Part shown: positions 46,205 to 53,594 of the stretch, one piece after another
Layout of the letters: the number at the start of each line of letters is the position of its first letter
How positions within the stretch are numbered: position 1 is the stretch's first letter
DNA from: Bacillota bacterium
Lineage (GTDB): Bacteria; Bacillota; Clostridia; Oscillospirales; Oscillospiraceae
Direction: 5' to 3'
Length of the DNA: 61,712 nucleotides
Assembly (NCBI GenBank): GCA_021199635.1
Contig: JAJQHS010000005.1
Coordinates: 1-61,712 of the forward strand
The notes under the pieces: model-generated
Seen by the model: the letters and a program-made list of their open reading frames with translations, nothing else
Database searches by the model: none
Told to the model about the DNA's origin: nothing
Made by a program: the position numbers and the translations under genes

Positions 46205-46660
46205 TCAAGCAAAATTGGGGTCAGACGCCCACCTTGCGGGATTCTCGTCAATATACTTCCAAAACCGGAGCGCCGTTTCCCGATTGCGTGCGGTATGCTC
46301 GTAAAACGACCTTTGCCAAACGGAGCTGCCCCACTGCTTGGTTACTATGGTCTTCGTGGAACGGATGACCGTTAACAGCGACACAGGGTTTTCTGCCGAA
46401 ATCTGCAAAAGCATATGCACATGATTTGGCATGACCACATAGTTCAGCACCGTTACCCCGGAGTACACCACGGGAATTCGCAAAATGGAAGCGTCTACCA
46501 ATTTGCCCAGCGGCGTAAGGCAGACATGTTTTTCCTGCCCGCCGCAGACGGCGCCCAAAGTTTTTGCCTTGTTTTTTGTACAGACCGTTACGCAATACGT
46601 GCCGCCTGCAGCATAATCATAGTCATCCAGGCGCGGGTGCTTCCTACCAGATTGTGGCAT
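46205..46660 (-). CDS. REP-associated tyrosine transposase (RAYT, Y1/HUH)
   Basis: A 151-residue Y1-family single-strand transposase. The HUH motif is MPNHVHMLL (H80, H82); a candidate catalytic Tyr is in FWKYIDEN (Y136). N-terminal PRLDDYDYAAGGTYCVTVCT is typical of RAYTs in gut clostridia. Such enzymes act on flanking REP hairpins and are usually domesticated rather than self-mobile. Start at 46660 is preferred to an upstream ATG at 46762, which runs through the REP copy. It appears intact, same strand as the acs genes. Confidence 0.85.
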   Translation of the reverse strand: MPQSGRKHPRLDDYDYAAGGTYCVTVCTKNKAKTLGAVCGGQEKHVCLTPLGKLVDASILRIPVVYSGVTVLNYVVMPNHVHMLLQISAENPVSLLTVIRSTKTIVTKQWGSSVWQRSFYEHTARNRETALRFWKYIDENPARWASDPNFA

Positions 46661-46743
46661 ATTATCACCAAATTGGATTATTTTGCAGAAAAGAGGCCGG
46701 GTAGTGGCTCGGTTGTTACGCCACAGGTACCGCGTTGGTGGGC

Positions 46744-46788
46744 GGTGGCCGCATGTGGGCATGCGGCCCTACGGAGATGGTGCAGTTA
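46744..46788. repeat. REP copy, right
   Basis: Contains GGCCGCATG (46747-46755), loop TGGG, CATGCGGCC (46760-46768), then CCTACGG. Compared with the left hairpin, both arms changed together (GTG/CAC to ATG/CAT), keeping the stem. Confidence 0.75.
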
Positions 46789-46833
46789 GATGCCGCGTCG
46801 GGGGACCCTCACTGGTTTGCAGTATGGAAACAT

Positions 46834-46857
46834 GCCGGGAGGGAGGGCCCTCCCGGC
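46834..46857 (-). terminator. Hairpin after acsCE
   Basis: 10-bp perfect stem (46834-46843, 46848-46857) with a four-base loop, 12 bases after the acsCE stop. The minus-strand tail is ATGTTTCC, so termination may be partial; it could reduce read-through into acsB. Confidence 0.5.
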
Positions 46858-46869
46858 AGGCGCCGAATC

Positions 46870-49146
46870 TTACAGCTCCAGGTAGGAGTCGGAGTACAAA
46901 ACGTGATTCTTGAAAATGTCGCAGGACTTGATGGTCTCCATCAGCCGCAGGTCGCAGGGGTTGACGATGGCGGAGGTCAGGCCCTGCATCATCGCCATGG
47001 CCACCAGCGCGGAGTCCATGATCGGGCGGACCAGCTTGGGCGCGCCGTTGGAGTTGTTGGACAGGCCGCCGGTGGACTTCAGGCCCTCGTCGGCGAACAT
47101 CTTGATGGCGTTCAGCACGTCCATCTGCTTGTCCTGCATGCCCTTGACCACCAGGAACAGCGGATCGAACCACAGATCGTCGGAGGTCATGCCCAGGGAC
47201 AGGCCGCGCTCGAGCATATTGTGGCAGTGCTTCATCCGCTCCTCGTTGTCCTTGGCGATGCCGTCAGCGGAGCAAAGGGCGATACAGATGGCATCGTTGG
47301 CGGCGGCCAGGTCAATGTTGGAGATCCGGGAGCCGGCATCGGCAGAGTTGACGATGGGCTTGCCGTTGGTGCGGTTGTAGACCTTGATACCGGCCTCGAT
47401 GGCCTTCTTGTTGGCGGTATCCAGCGCCAGGGGCACATTGTCGAAGTTCTCCTGCAGCAGCTTGACCGCCCACATCATCCGCTCCGGGCCGTCCTTCTCC
47501 GCAGGCCCGATGTTCACATCCAGGTAGGTGGCGCCGGCAGCGATCTGCTCGGCGGCGCGCTTCAGGATGGGCGCGGGGTCCCGCTCGTCCATAGCCTTGC
47601 GGATGGAGGGGGAGATGCAGTGGATCCGCTCGCCAATGGTGACGAAGGTCTTGCTCTCCGGGTTGTGGCCCTTGTAATGCACGCCCATGTCCACCACTTC
47701 GATCTTGGGGACCTTGGTCTCCAGAAGCTCCTCAAAGGTAAGCTCCTTGACCTCCTCCTTGGGCGCGGTGGCAGCCTTGGCGGCGGCCTCGGCAGCGGCG
47801 GCCTTGGCGGCGGCCTCATACTCCTTATCCTTCATGTACTTGGGGATCTGCACAGCCTCCATGGTGCCGACCACCACGTTCCAGTTGGGCAGCTTCTCCT
47901 GGATCTCGCCCTTCATCACGGCTACCTTGCCGGGGATGATCAGGGTGCGGTTCTTGATCTTATTCTCCACATCCAGCTCCTCGATGGTCTTCTTGATGGA
48001 GGTGGAGGAGAACTTGCCGGCGGCCCAGGCGGTCAGCACGGACATGCCGGAGGCGTCGGAGATGATCAGGTTCACCGGCTCATTGGAGCGCTCCAGCTCG
48101 CCGGAAACCAGGAAGTAGGTCAGCGCGAAATCCACCGTCAGGCAGCAGGGGCTATTCTCGTCCGCGCCGTTGAGGGGATAGATTTTGGACTCCACCTTCA
48201 TGGGCTTCTGGGGATCGGTGAAGATGTTCTGGCGCAGGCCGTACAGCGGCAGCGCCTGGGAATAATGCATCTGCTCCAGGACGATGATGGAGCCGTACTT
48301 CTCCACGAACATGGAAGCGTAAGCGGTCTGCAGATGGGAATCGCCCTTGGCGATCCTGCCCACGTTGACGATGGAGGGGTAGCCCATGGTGCGGTCGCCG
48401 TCCTTCAGCGCGGTACGGCGGACGAATACGGCGTTGGCCAGGGTCTCCTTGGCGGTCTTGCCGGTGACATCCAGCACCAGGTTCTTATTGCCCGCGCCCT
48501 CCAGCTTCTTCACCGTGTCGTACAGGTCGGACAGGTTCTCCGCCCACACGCCCAGGGTCACACCGGCGGCGGTGGCGGCGGCGTTCATCGCCTCCCAGTT
48601 GTCGGGGGTCGCGCCGTCCAGGATCACGCCCTTGCCGGCCACGGCCAGCGCGGCCTTGGCGCACTCCACGTCCCAGCACTCCAGGATCAGGTCGCGGCCG
48701 GAGGCAGCGGCCTTCTCCACCAGCTTGGTGTACACTGCGGGGTCGCTCTGGGTGTTGGCGCAGAGGATGAACTCCACGTACATCCGCTCGCCGATACGCT
48801 CGTAGTCGATCTTTGCCATCTCGGACAGCTGCGCGTCCACCTGCGCCTGTGTCATGTCGGTGCTGAGGGTGATGGCGAACAGGTTCTTATTCACCAGGGT
48901 CTTCTCGTGGCGGAACAGCACGGTTTCGCCGCCCAGCTTATGCTCGCCCACGGTGATGGTTTTCATGGGAGGCGCGGTCTGCTCGTTGAGCATGGCCTTC
49001 GCTTCGTCAGAGAAATAGGGGCACTTGTCGATGGGCAGCGCGCCCTGCGCTACCTTCATGCAGAATGCCATACAGGTGGGGCTGCCGCACTCCTTGCAGT
49101 TCTTCTTGGGGGACAGCTTAAAAATGTCAAGACCTTTCAAAGCCAT
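46870..49146 (-). CDS. acsC-acsE: Fused AcsC-AcsE: corrinoid protein large subunit plus methyltransferase
   Basis: A 758-residue protein. Residues 1-440 match the large subunit of the corrinoid iron-sulfur protein: cluster cysteines C17, C20, C25 and C42, a barrel, and a C-terminal cobalamin-binding part. An Ala/Glu/Lys-rich linker follows (about 441-475). Residues 496-758 match methyltetrahydrofolate:corrinoid methyltransferase AcsE, with D576 (ALDTAN), D661 (FDPL) and N697 (GLSNNSN) at expected places. In Moorella these are separate genes of about 446 and 262 residues. The fusion would tether methyl donor site to cobalamin. Single reading frame; AAGGAGG upstream. Confidence 0.9.
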   Translation of the reverse strand: MALKGLDIFKLSPKKNCKECGSPTCMAFCMKVAQGALPIDKCPYFSDEAKAMLNEQTAPPMKTITVGEHKLGGETVLFRHEKTLVNKNLFAITLSTDMTQAQVDAQLSEMAKIDYERIGERMYVEFILCANTQSDPAVYTKLVEKAAASGRDLILECWDVECAKAALAVAGKGVILDGATPDNWEAMNAAATAAGVTLGVWAENLSDLYDTVKKLEGAGNKNLVLDVTGKTAKETLANAVFVRRTALKDGDRTMGYPSIVNVGRIAKGDSHLQTAYASMFVEKYGSIIVLEQMHYSQALPLYGLRQNIFTDPQKPMKVESKIYPLNGADENSPCCLTVDFALTYFLVSGELERSNEPVNLIISDASGMSVLTAWAAGKFSSTSIKKTIEELDVENKIKNRTLIIPGKVAVMKGEIQEKLPNWNVVVGTMEAVQIPKYMKDKEYEAAAKAAAAEAAAKAATAPKEEVKELTFEELLETKVPKIEVVDMGVHYKGHNPESKTFVTIGERIHCISPSIRKAMDERDPAPILKRAAEQIAAGATYLDVNIGPAEKDGPERMMWAVKLLQENFDNVPLALDTANKKAIEAGIKVYNRTNGKPIVNSADAGSRISNIDLAAANDAICIALCSADGIAKDNEERMKHCHNMLERGLSLGMTSDDLWFDPLFLVVKGMQDKQMDVLNAIKMFADEGLKSTGGLSNNSNGAPKLVRPIMDSALVAMAMMQGLTSAIVNPCDLRLMETIKSCDIFKNHVLYSDSYLEL

Positions 49147-49166
49147 TGTATATATCCTCCTTCCAA

Positions 49167-50108
49167 TCAGACCAGCGCCGTGATGAATCGCTTCACGGCG
49201 GCGACAGCGGCGGGGTGCCGCAGGATCACGGCGTCAGCGCCGCCGGTCAGGTCGGCAGCGGCGGTGGAAACCTCCATGTCCACAGCGCGCTCCTCCACAT
49301 TGCCCCAGGCGGGCTCGTCCTCCTCGGAGGCGGTGGATTCCTTCACGCCCCAGGTATCCGGGGACACAGGCGCGATAATGGGCATCTGCAGGTCGGCATC
49401 GGACTGAGCCAGCGCGGCGGCCCGCACCCGGTCCAGCGTGGAGGCCACGTACTCATAGCCGTAGCCCACGGCGGCGGTGCCGATGTTCATGATGATGGAC
49501 TGGGAAGGAACGGTCAGGCCCTTGAGCATGATGTTCAGCTGCTTGGCCAGGTTGATGTCGTCGGCGGTTTCCGCGCCCACCTTCTGGCCGTAGGCCAGCG
49601 CCACGGACGCGCCCACGGTCTTATAATCCTCCGCGCGGGCGGAGAGCACCAGGATATTCTTGCCCTGGAGCGCCTCGGCGATCTTGCTGAACAGCTCGCC
49701 GTCCTTCTCGATGTTCTTGCAGCCCATGATGACGATGGGCATGCTGACGGCGTCGGCCACTGCCTTGGCATCGGCCACGCAGTCCTCCACGGAGCGGTTG
49801 GCGCCGTTAGGGTCCGCGGATTCAAAGTGCAGGCACAGGAAATCCGCGCCCTCCATGGTTTCCGCCCGCTGGGCGTAATCGGCCATGGTGGTGCATCCGG
49901 CGTAGAAATCCTTCAGCCCGGCGGAGGTCCATTCACCGGCGGCGTCGGAAATTTCCACACCGATTTTCGGCGCGTTCTCGATCGGCGCGTCGAAGGTGTA
50001 GAAGGGCAGCACATTCTGGCCGCCGATGACGATTGCCTTGTCACCGGTGCCCAGGGTAACGGCATTGATCTTGCCGTTGAAGGGCTGCTTCTTGGGAACG
50101 AAAGACAT
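49167..50108 (-). CDS. acsD: Corrinoid iron-sulfur protein small subunit
   Basis: A 313-residue barrel protein (delta subunit of acetyl-CoA decarbonylase/synthase). It pairs with the AcsC part of the next gene product to hold the methyl-cobalamin. Opening AVTLGTGDKAIVIGGQNVLPF and the NIGTAAVGYGYEY segment are characteristic. Twenty bases separate it from acsCE, so the subunits are made together. Length is close to other bacterial AcsD proteins. Confidence 0.92.
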   Translation of the reverse strand: MSFVPKKQPFNGKINAVTLGTGDKAIVIGGQNVLPFYTFDAPIENAPKIGVEISDAAGEWTSAGLKDFYAGCTTMADYAQRAETMEGADFLCLHFESADPNGANRSVEDCVADAKAVADAVSMPIVIMGCKNIEKDGELFSKIAEALQGKNILVLSARAEDYKTVGASVALAYGQKVGAETADDINLAKQLNIMLKGLTVPSQSIIMNIGTAAVGYGYEYVASTLDRVRAAALAQSDADLQMPIIAPVSPDTWGVKESTASEEDEPAWGNVEERAVDMEVSTAAADLTGGADAVILRHPAAVAAVKRFITALV

Positions 50109-50143
50109 AGTTGAAATCCCCCTTGTTTCTTATGAATATAAAA

Positions 50144-50914
50144 TTAAATACCAATGGATTGCAGGATGCCCCGCAGGGCGGACTTGACCGGGTTGCTGTC
50201 CGGCAGCTTGGCCGAAGGCTCCCCATCGCAGTCGCAGCGGTAAACCGCCTCGTCCTGGGGCAGCACGCCGAACAGCGTCAGGCCATGCTTGTCGATCTCC
50301 GCCCGGACGCCGTCGTCCAGCACCCCGCCGGGGGCGCGGTTGACGATCAGCCCGATCTGGCCGGGATTGAGCTGCATCTGCCCGATCATTTCCGCGATCC
50401 GCGCCACCGCCTGGATGCCCCGGCGGGAGCAATCGGAGATCAGCAGCATGGTGTCCACATGGGGCAGCGTGCCCCTGGCCACATGCTCCAGCCCGGCTTC
50501 ATTGTCCATCACCAGGTAGCGGTAGTTCTTTGCGTACTTATCGATCTGGGTCTTCAGCACGCCGTTGACGTAGCAGTAGCAGCCCTTGCCCTGGGTGCGA
50601 CCCATGACGAGCATATCGAAATCGTCCTCCTCGATCAACGCGGAGCTGAATTTCATCTCGGCATAGTCTGCCTTCGTCATACCGGCGGGGATGCCGCCGC
50701 GCAGCTCGGCCTGCGCCATTTCCTCCCGGATCTCGCCCAGGGAGGTTTCCACCTCCACGCCCAGAACCTCGTTCAGGTTGGAGTTGGCATCCGCATCCAC
50801 CACCAGCACGGGGCCCTGCCCCTTCTTGCACAGGTAGTCGATGATCATGCCGCAGGTGGTGGTTTTTCCCACGCCGCCCTTTCCGGCTACGGCGATGGAA
50901 TGGGGTGTAGTCAT
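50144..50914 (-). CDS. cooC: CooC/AcsF-type nickel-insertion ATPase
   Basis: A 256-residue P-loop ATPase (deviant Walker A GKGGVGKTT at residues 10-18) of the CooC family, which matures nickel sites of CO dehydrogenase or acetyl-CoA synthase. With acsB but no CODH gene here, an AcsF-like role loading the A-cluster is plausible. Start at 50914 has AAAGGAG upstream. Sits between metF and acsD. Confidence 0.88.
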   Translation of the reverse strand: MTTPHSIAVAGKGGVGKTTTCGMIIDYLCKKGQGPVLVVDADANSNLNEVLGVEVETSLGEIREEMAQAELRGGIPAGMTKADYAEMKFSSALIEEDDFDMLVMGRTQGKGCYCYVNGVLKTQIDKYAKNYRYLVMDNEAGLEHVARGTLPHVDTMLLISDCSRRGIQAVARIAEMIGQMQLNPGQIGLIVNRAPGGVLDDGVRAEIDKHGLTLFGVLPQDEAVYRCDCDGEPSAKLPDSNPVKSALRGILQSIGI

Positions 50915-50981
50915 AGAGATTGCTCCTTTGCCCCCATCCGCGCCGCCCCCCGGCGGCACGGATGGGATTTGGGTAAGGTGA

Positions 50982-51911
50982 TCAGATCAGGTCCACGATG
51001 CCGGAATTCTTCACGATGTAGGCCACATCCTCGTACTTATTCAGGGCGTACAGGTGAATGCCGGCGATGTCGCAGGCGCGGTACTGATCCACCAGTCCGA
51101 TGGTGTAGTCCAGGCCGGCCTTGTGGAAGTCTTCCTTCTTCTTCTCGGCGTCGGCATCGTAGGGAGCCGGATCGTAGGGGTTGGGGAAGATCCAGTACTT
51201 GGAGATGATCTCGCACAGCTCCCGCGGCATCACGCAGGCGTTGCGGCTCAGGGCATTGGTCAGCGTGCCGGAGATGGTGGTGATGGGCATGATGCCCACG
51301 TCCACAGGCAGCCAGATCCCGGCGGCGCGGATGGCGTCCAGCCAGTAGCGGAACTGGTCCATATCCCAGCACAGCTGAGAGATGATGTAGTTGGCGCCGT
51401 TATCCTGCTTCTGCTTCAGGAAGGAGATGTCCGCCTCCAGGCTGCGGCACTGGATATGGCCCTCGGGGGAGCCGGCCACGGCGATGGTGAACTGATCGTC
51501 AAACTCCTGACGGATGAACTTCACCAGCTCGGTGGCGTAATGCAGGTCGCCGTTGGTGCCGGTCCAGCCGAAGGGCAGGTCGCCCCGCAGCGCCAGGATG
51601 TGGTTGATGCCGTGGTCCAGGTAATTTTGCAGCTTCTCGCGGATGTCGTCCTTGGTGTTGCCGATGCAGGTGAAGTGGGTCACCGGGGTGGCTTTGCCAT
51701 CGGCCTTGATCTTGTCCAGGACCTCCAGGTTCTTGCCAACGTTGGAGCCGCCGGCGCCGTAGGTGCAGGAAATATAGTCCGGGTGCATGGTGTACAGCTG
51801 CTCCAGCACGCCGCCTTCCCCACACAGCTTTTCCATGCCCACATCCGTTTTCGGGGGGAAGACCTCGAAGGAGAAGGTATTGCGGGTTTTCATGATGTCT
51901 GCTACGCTCAT
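50982..51911 (-). CDS. metF: Methylenetetrahydrofolate reductase
   Basis: A 309-residue flavin barrel enzyme making methyl-tetrahydrofolate, the substrate of the AcsE domain encoded two genes later. Motifs: FSFEVFPPKT at the N-terminus, ISCTYGAGGS, NILALRGD-type segment (HILALRGDLP). No MetV-type zinc subunit is adjacent, unlike in many acetogens. First gene of the operon. Start at 51911 has AGGAGG upstream; the ATG at 52004 lies upstream of the promoter's -10 and is excluded. Confidence 0.93.
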   Translation of the reverse strand: MSVADIMKTRNTFSFEVFPPKTDVGMEKLCGEGGVLEQLYTMHPDYISCTYGAGGSNVGKNLEVLDKIKADGKATPVTHFTCIGNTKDDIREKLQNYLDHGINHILALRGDLPFGWTGTNGDLHYATELVKFIRQEFDDQFTIAVAGSPEGHIQCRSLEADISFLKQKQDNGANYIISQLCWDMDQFRYWLDAIRAAGIWLPVDVGIMPITTISGTLTNALSRNACVMPRELCEIISKYWIFPNPYDPAPYDADAEKKKEDFHKAGLDYTIGLVDQYRACDIAGIHLYALNKYEDVAYIVKNSGIVDLI

Positions 51912-51963
51912 TGTGTTTGACCTCCTAAGTATAGTGCAGTTTGACTGCGGATATTTTGGATGA

Positions 51964-51978
51964 GGGCGCACTGCGCCC
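51964..51978. promoter_or_regulatory. Hairpin in metF leader
   Basis: GGGCGCA (51964-51970), one base, TGCGCCC (51972-51978): a near-continuous palindrome in the 5' leader of the metF-acs transcript. Confidence 0.5.
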
Positions 51979-51983
51979 ATATC

Positions 51984-52002
51984 GATACGACTATATCGTA
52001 TC
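51984..52002. promoter_or_regulatory. Candidate operator over the metF-acs promoter
   Basis: GATACGA (51984-51990), five bases, TCGTATC (51996-52002). The -10 box of the operon lies inside the right arm, so a bound protein would block transcription. Regulator not known. Confidence 0.6.
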
Positions 52003-52023
52003 ACATACCGCGCACAAATTCAA
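51995..52023 (-). promoter_or_regulatory. Promoter of metF-cooC-acsD-acsCE operon
   Basis: Minus strand: -35 TTGAAT (52018-52023), 17-base spacer, -10 TACGAT (51995-52000). Confidence 0.6.
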
Positions 52024-52052
52024 CCCGTAATTTCTAACAAACCCGCAGTTTT

Positions 52053-52085
52053 CGAAAAAAAAGAGGCCGCCCCGGCGGGGGCGGC
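52053..52085 (-). terminator. Terminator of DtxR-type gene
   Basis: 8-bp stem (52066-52073, 52078-52085) followed on the minus strand by CTC and eight T, 10 bases after the stop. Confidence 0.85.
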
Positions 52086-52095
52086 GGTATCCGGC

Positions 52096-52473
52096 TCAGG
52101 TACGGCTGTCCGCCTGCCTGACATGGTTCTGGATCGCGGCGAAGGTTTCGTCGCTGATGACGTGCTCCATCCGGCAGGCATCCTCCGCGGCCACCTGCGG
52201 GTCCACACCCAGGCGGATGAGCAGGTCGGTAAGCACCTGGTGGCGGCTGAAGATCTTCTCCGCCACGGCGCGGCCTGCTTCCGTCAGGCGCAGGTTTCCG
52301 TCCTCCTCCACGGTCAGGAAGCCGCCCTTCTTCAGCACCCCCACGGCGCGGGACACGCTGGGGCGGGAGAAGCCCATATATTCCCCCACGTCCACCGCCC
52401 GAACCAGGCTGCTGCGCTGGGACAGGATGAGGATCGTCTCCAGATACATCTCCCCGGATTCCTGCAATGCCAT
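52096..52473 (-). CDS. DtxR/IdeR-type iron-dependent regulator, short form
   Basis: A 125-residue metalloregulator with a winged helix (about 1-65) and the dimer/metal domain, but no SH3-like C-terminal domain. The primary metal ligands ACRMEH (C100, E103, H104) plus M9 match the DtxR/IdeR iron site; MntR-type manganese regulators lack this Cys. Divergent from rubrerythrin with a palindrome between. Start at 52473 has GGAGGAGG upstream. Iron-responsive repression is inferred. Confidence 0.88.
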   Translation of the reverse strand: MALQESGEMYLETILILSQRSSLVRAVDVGEYMGFSRPSVSRAVGVLKKGGFLTVEEDGNLRLTEAGRAVAEKIFSRHQVLTDLLIRLGVDPQVAAEDACRMEHVISDETFAAIQNHVRQADSRT

Positions 52474-52503
52474 GTGGAATTCCTCCTCCCTTGGATTTTA
52501 TAT

Positions 52504-52532
52504 AGCATACCACGGATTCGGGCATTTTGCAA
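52504..52532 (-). promoter_or_regulatory. Promoter of DtxR-type gene
   Basis: Minus strand: -35 TTGCAA (52527-52532), 17-base spacer, -10 TATGCT (52504-52509). Confidence 0.6.
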
Positions 52533-52550
52533 GATGTTGCGGAAAAGATT

Positions 52551-52569
52551 TTTGCCATATTCTGGCAAA
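52551..52569. promoter_or_regulatory. Candidate metalloregulator operator
   Basis: TTTGCCA (52551-52557), five bases, TGGCAAA (52563-52569): a 19-bp palindrome 18 bases upstream of one -35 and 16 of the other. The length suits DtxR-family boxes. Confidence 0.55.
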
Positions 52570-52585
52570 TTCTACAAATTTCCCG

Positions 52586-52614
52586 TTGCAAAGATGGGCC
52601 GGATATGCTACAAT
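52586..52614 (+). promoter_or_regulatory. Promoter of rubrerythrin gene
   Basis: -35 TTGCAA (52586-52591), 17-base spacer, -10 TACAAT (52609-52614). Confidence 0.7.
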
Positions 52615-52696
52615 GATCCCGCGATCGAATCAGGGGCCCCGGGTCCGGCGCAGCCGCGCCGCGCATCCCGGGGAAACCACAAAGGAGGAATTTTTT

Positions 52697-53236
52697 ATGG
52701 CAAACAAGTACGCCGGCACGCAGACCGAAAAGAACCTGGCCGCCGCCTTTGCGGGGGAATCCGAAGCACGCAACAAGTACACCTTCTTCGCATCCACAGC
52801 CAAGAAGCAGGGCTACGAGCAGATCGCCGCTCTGTTCCTGAAAACCGCCGAAAATGAGAAGGAGCATGCCAAGCTCTGGTTCAAGGAGCTGGGCGGCATC
52901 GGCGACACCGCCGAAAACCTGCTCCACGCCGCCGAGGGCGAGAACTATGAATGGACCGACATGTACGAGGGCTTTGCCAAAACCGCCGAGGCCGAGGGCT
53001 TCCCGGAGCTGGCCGCCCGGTTCCGCCTGGTAGCCGAGGTGGAGCGCCACCACGAGGAGCGCTACCGCGCCCTGCTGCAGAATGTGGAAACCGCCGCCGT
53101 ATTTGAAAAGAGCGAGGTCAAGGTATGGGAGTGCCGCAACTGCGGGCACATCATGGTGGGCACCAAGGCGCCGGAGGTTTGCCCCGTCTGCGCCCATCCT
53201 CAGAGCTACTTTGAGCTCCACGCAGAAAATTACTGA
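52697..53236 (+). CDS. rbr: Rubrerythrin
   Basis: A 179-residue peroxide-reducing diiron protein. Helical N-terminal domain with diiron ligands ([29 protein letters not shown]) and a C-terminal rubredoxin domain with two CxxC pairs (CRNCGH, CPVCAH). It protects anaerobes from hydrogen peroxide in the cytoplasm. Start at 52697 has AAAGGAGGAA. Divergent from an iron regulator that probably controls it. Single gene with strong terminator. Confidence 0.95.
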   Translation: MANKYAGTQTEKNLAAAFAGESEARNKYTFFASTAKKQGYEQIAALFLKTAENEKEHAKLWFKELGGIGDTAENLLHAAEGENYEWTDMYEGFAKTAEAEGFPELAARFRLVAEVERHHEERYRALLQNVETAAVFEKSEVKVWECRNCGHIMVGTKAPEVCPVCAHPQSYFELHAENY

Positions 53237-53256
53237 TCATTCCCGCCGTTTTCCCC

Positions 53257-53295
53257 GGGTGGATTGCCGCTTTTTCGGCAATCCACCCATTTTTT
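53257..53295 (+). terminator. Terminator of rubrerythrin gene
   Basis: Perfect 13-bp stem (53257-53269, 53276-53288) followed by A and seven T. Confidence 0.92.
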
Positions 53296-53450
53296 TGCGG
53301 AAAATGACCCCGCCGTGTGTGGCGCACGGCGCTGCAGGAGCAGGAATCGCGGGGTGGGGGAAAGCGGAAAATGCAATGTGGTGTCGGATAAAATCGGGTT
53401 GACATAAATTCTGAAAAATTCCGTTATGTCGCCCGGTGGCGCCACAGGAG

Positions 53451-53567
53451 TTTTCCACATTTTCCACAGCTTTTTCCACAGGCCAAACGGAAAAACCCTC
53501 TGCAAATTCAAGGGTTTGCAGAGGGCTTTGAAAATTTCTCCACAGCTTTTGGCCCGTCTGTGGATTG
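53451..53567. promoter_or_regulatory. Cluster of DnaA-box-like sites
   Basis: TTTTCCACA at 53451-53459, 53460-53468 and 53472-53480 fits the relaxed consensus TTWTNCACA. TTCTCCACA (53536-53544) and, on the other strand, CAATCCACA (53559-53567) are weaker. No dnaA, dnaN or rpmH is nearby. Confidence 0.5.
53492..53526 (-). terminator. Terminator of thioesterase operon
   Basis: Perfect 11-bp stem CCCTCTGCAAA/TTTGCAGAGGG around an eight-base loop, followed on the minus strand by five T. Confidence 0.85.
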
Positions 53568-53594
53568 GGAACATCGGTTTACAGAACAACCATT

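Larger units (their letters stand above)
46041..46868. mobile_element. REP/RAYT element inside the acs operon
   Basis: Two REP-like palindromes on the left (46074-46095 and about 46141-46185) and one on the right (46744-46788) surround a Y1-type transposase gene. The first left copy is inverted relative to the right one; the second left copy is in the same orientation and matches at 35 of 45 positions by eye. No target duplication was identified, so the exact limits are approximate. Confidence 0.65.
53237..53594. other. Intergenic region with DnaA-box-like cluster
   Basis: No gene seen. In order: rubrerythrin terminator (53257-53295), a GC-rich unassigned stretch (about 53296-53395), an inverted GACATAA/TTATGTC pair (53401-53407, 53424-53430), three tandem TTTTCCACA sites, the thioesterase terminator, and two weaker TCCACA-type sites. 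Confidence 0.7.

Noticed and set aside
46834-46857. Hairpin after acsCE as a third REP copy
   Set aside because: Its stem (GCCGGGAGGG) does not match the REP stems; it looks like a separate terminator-like structure.
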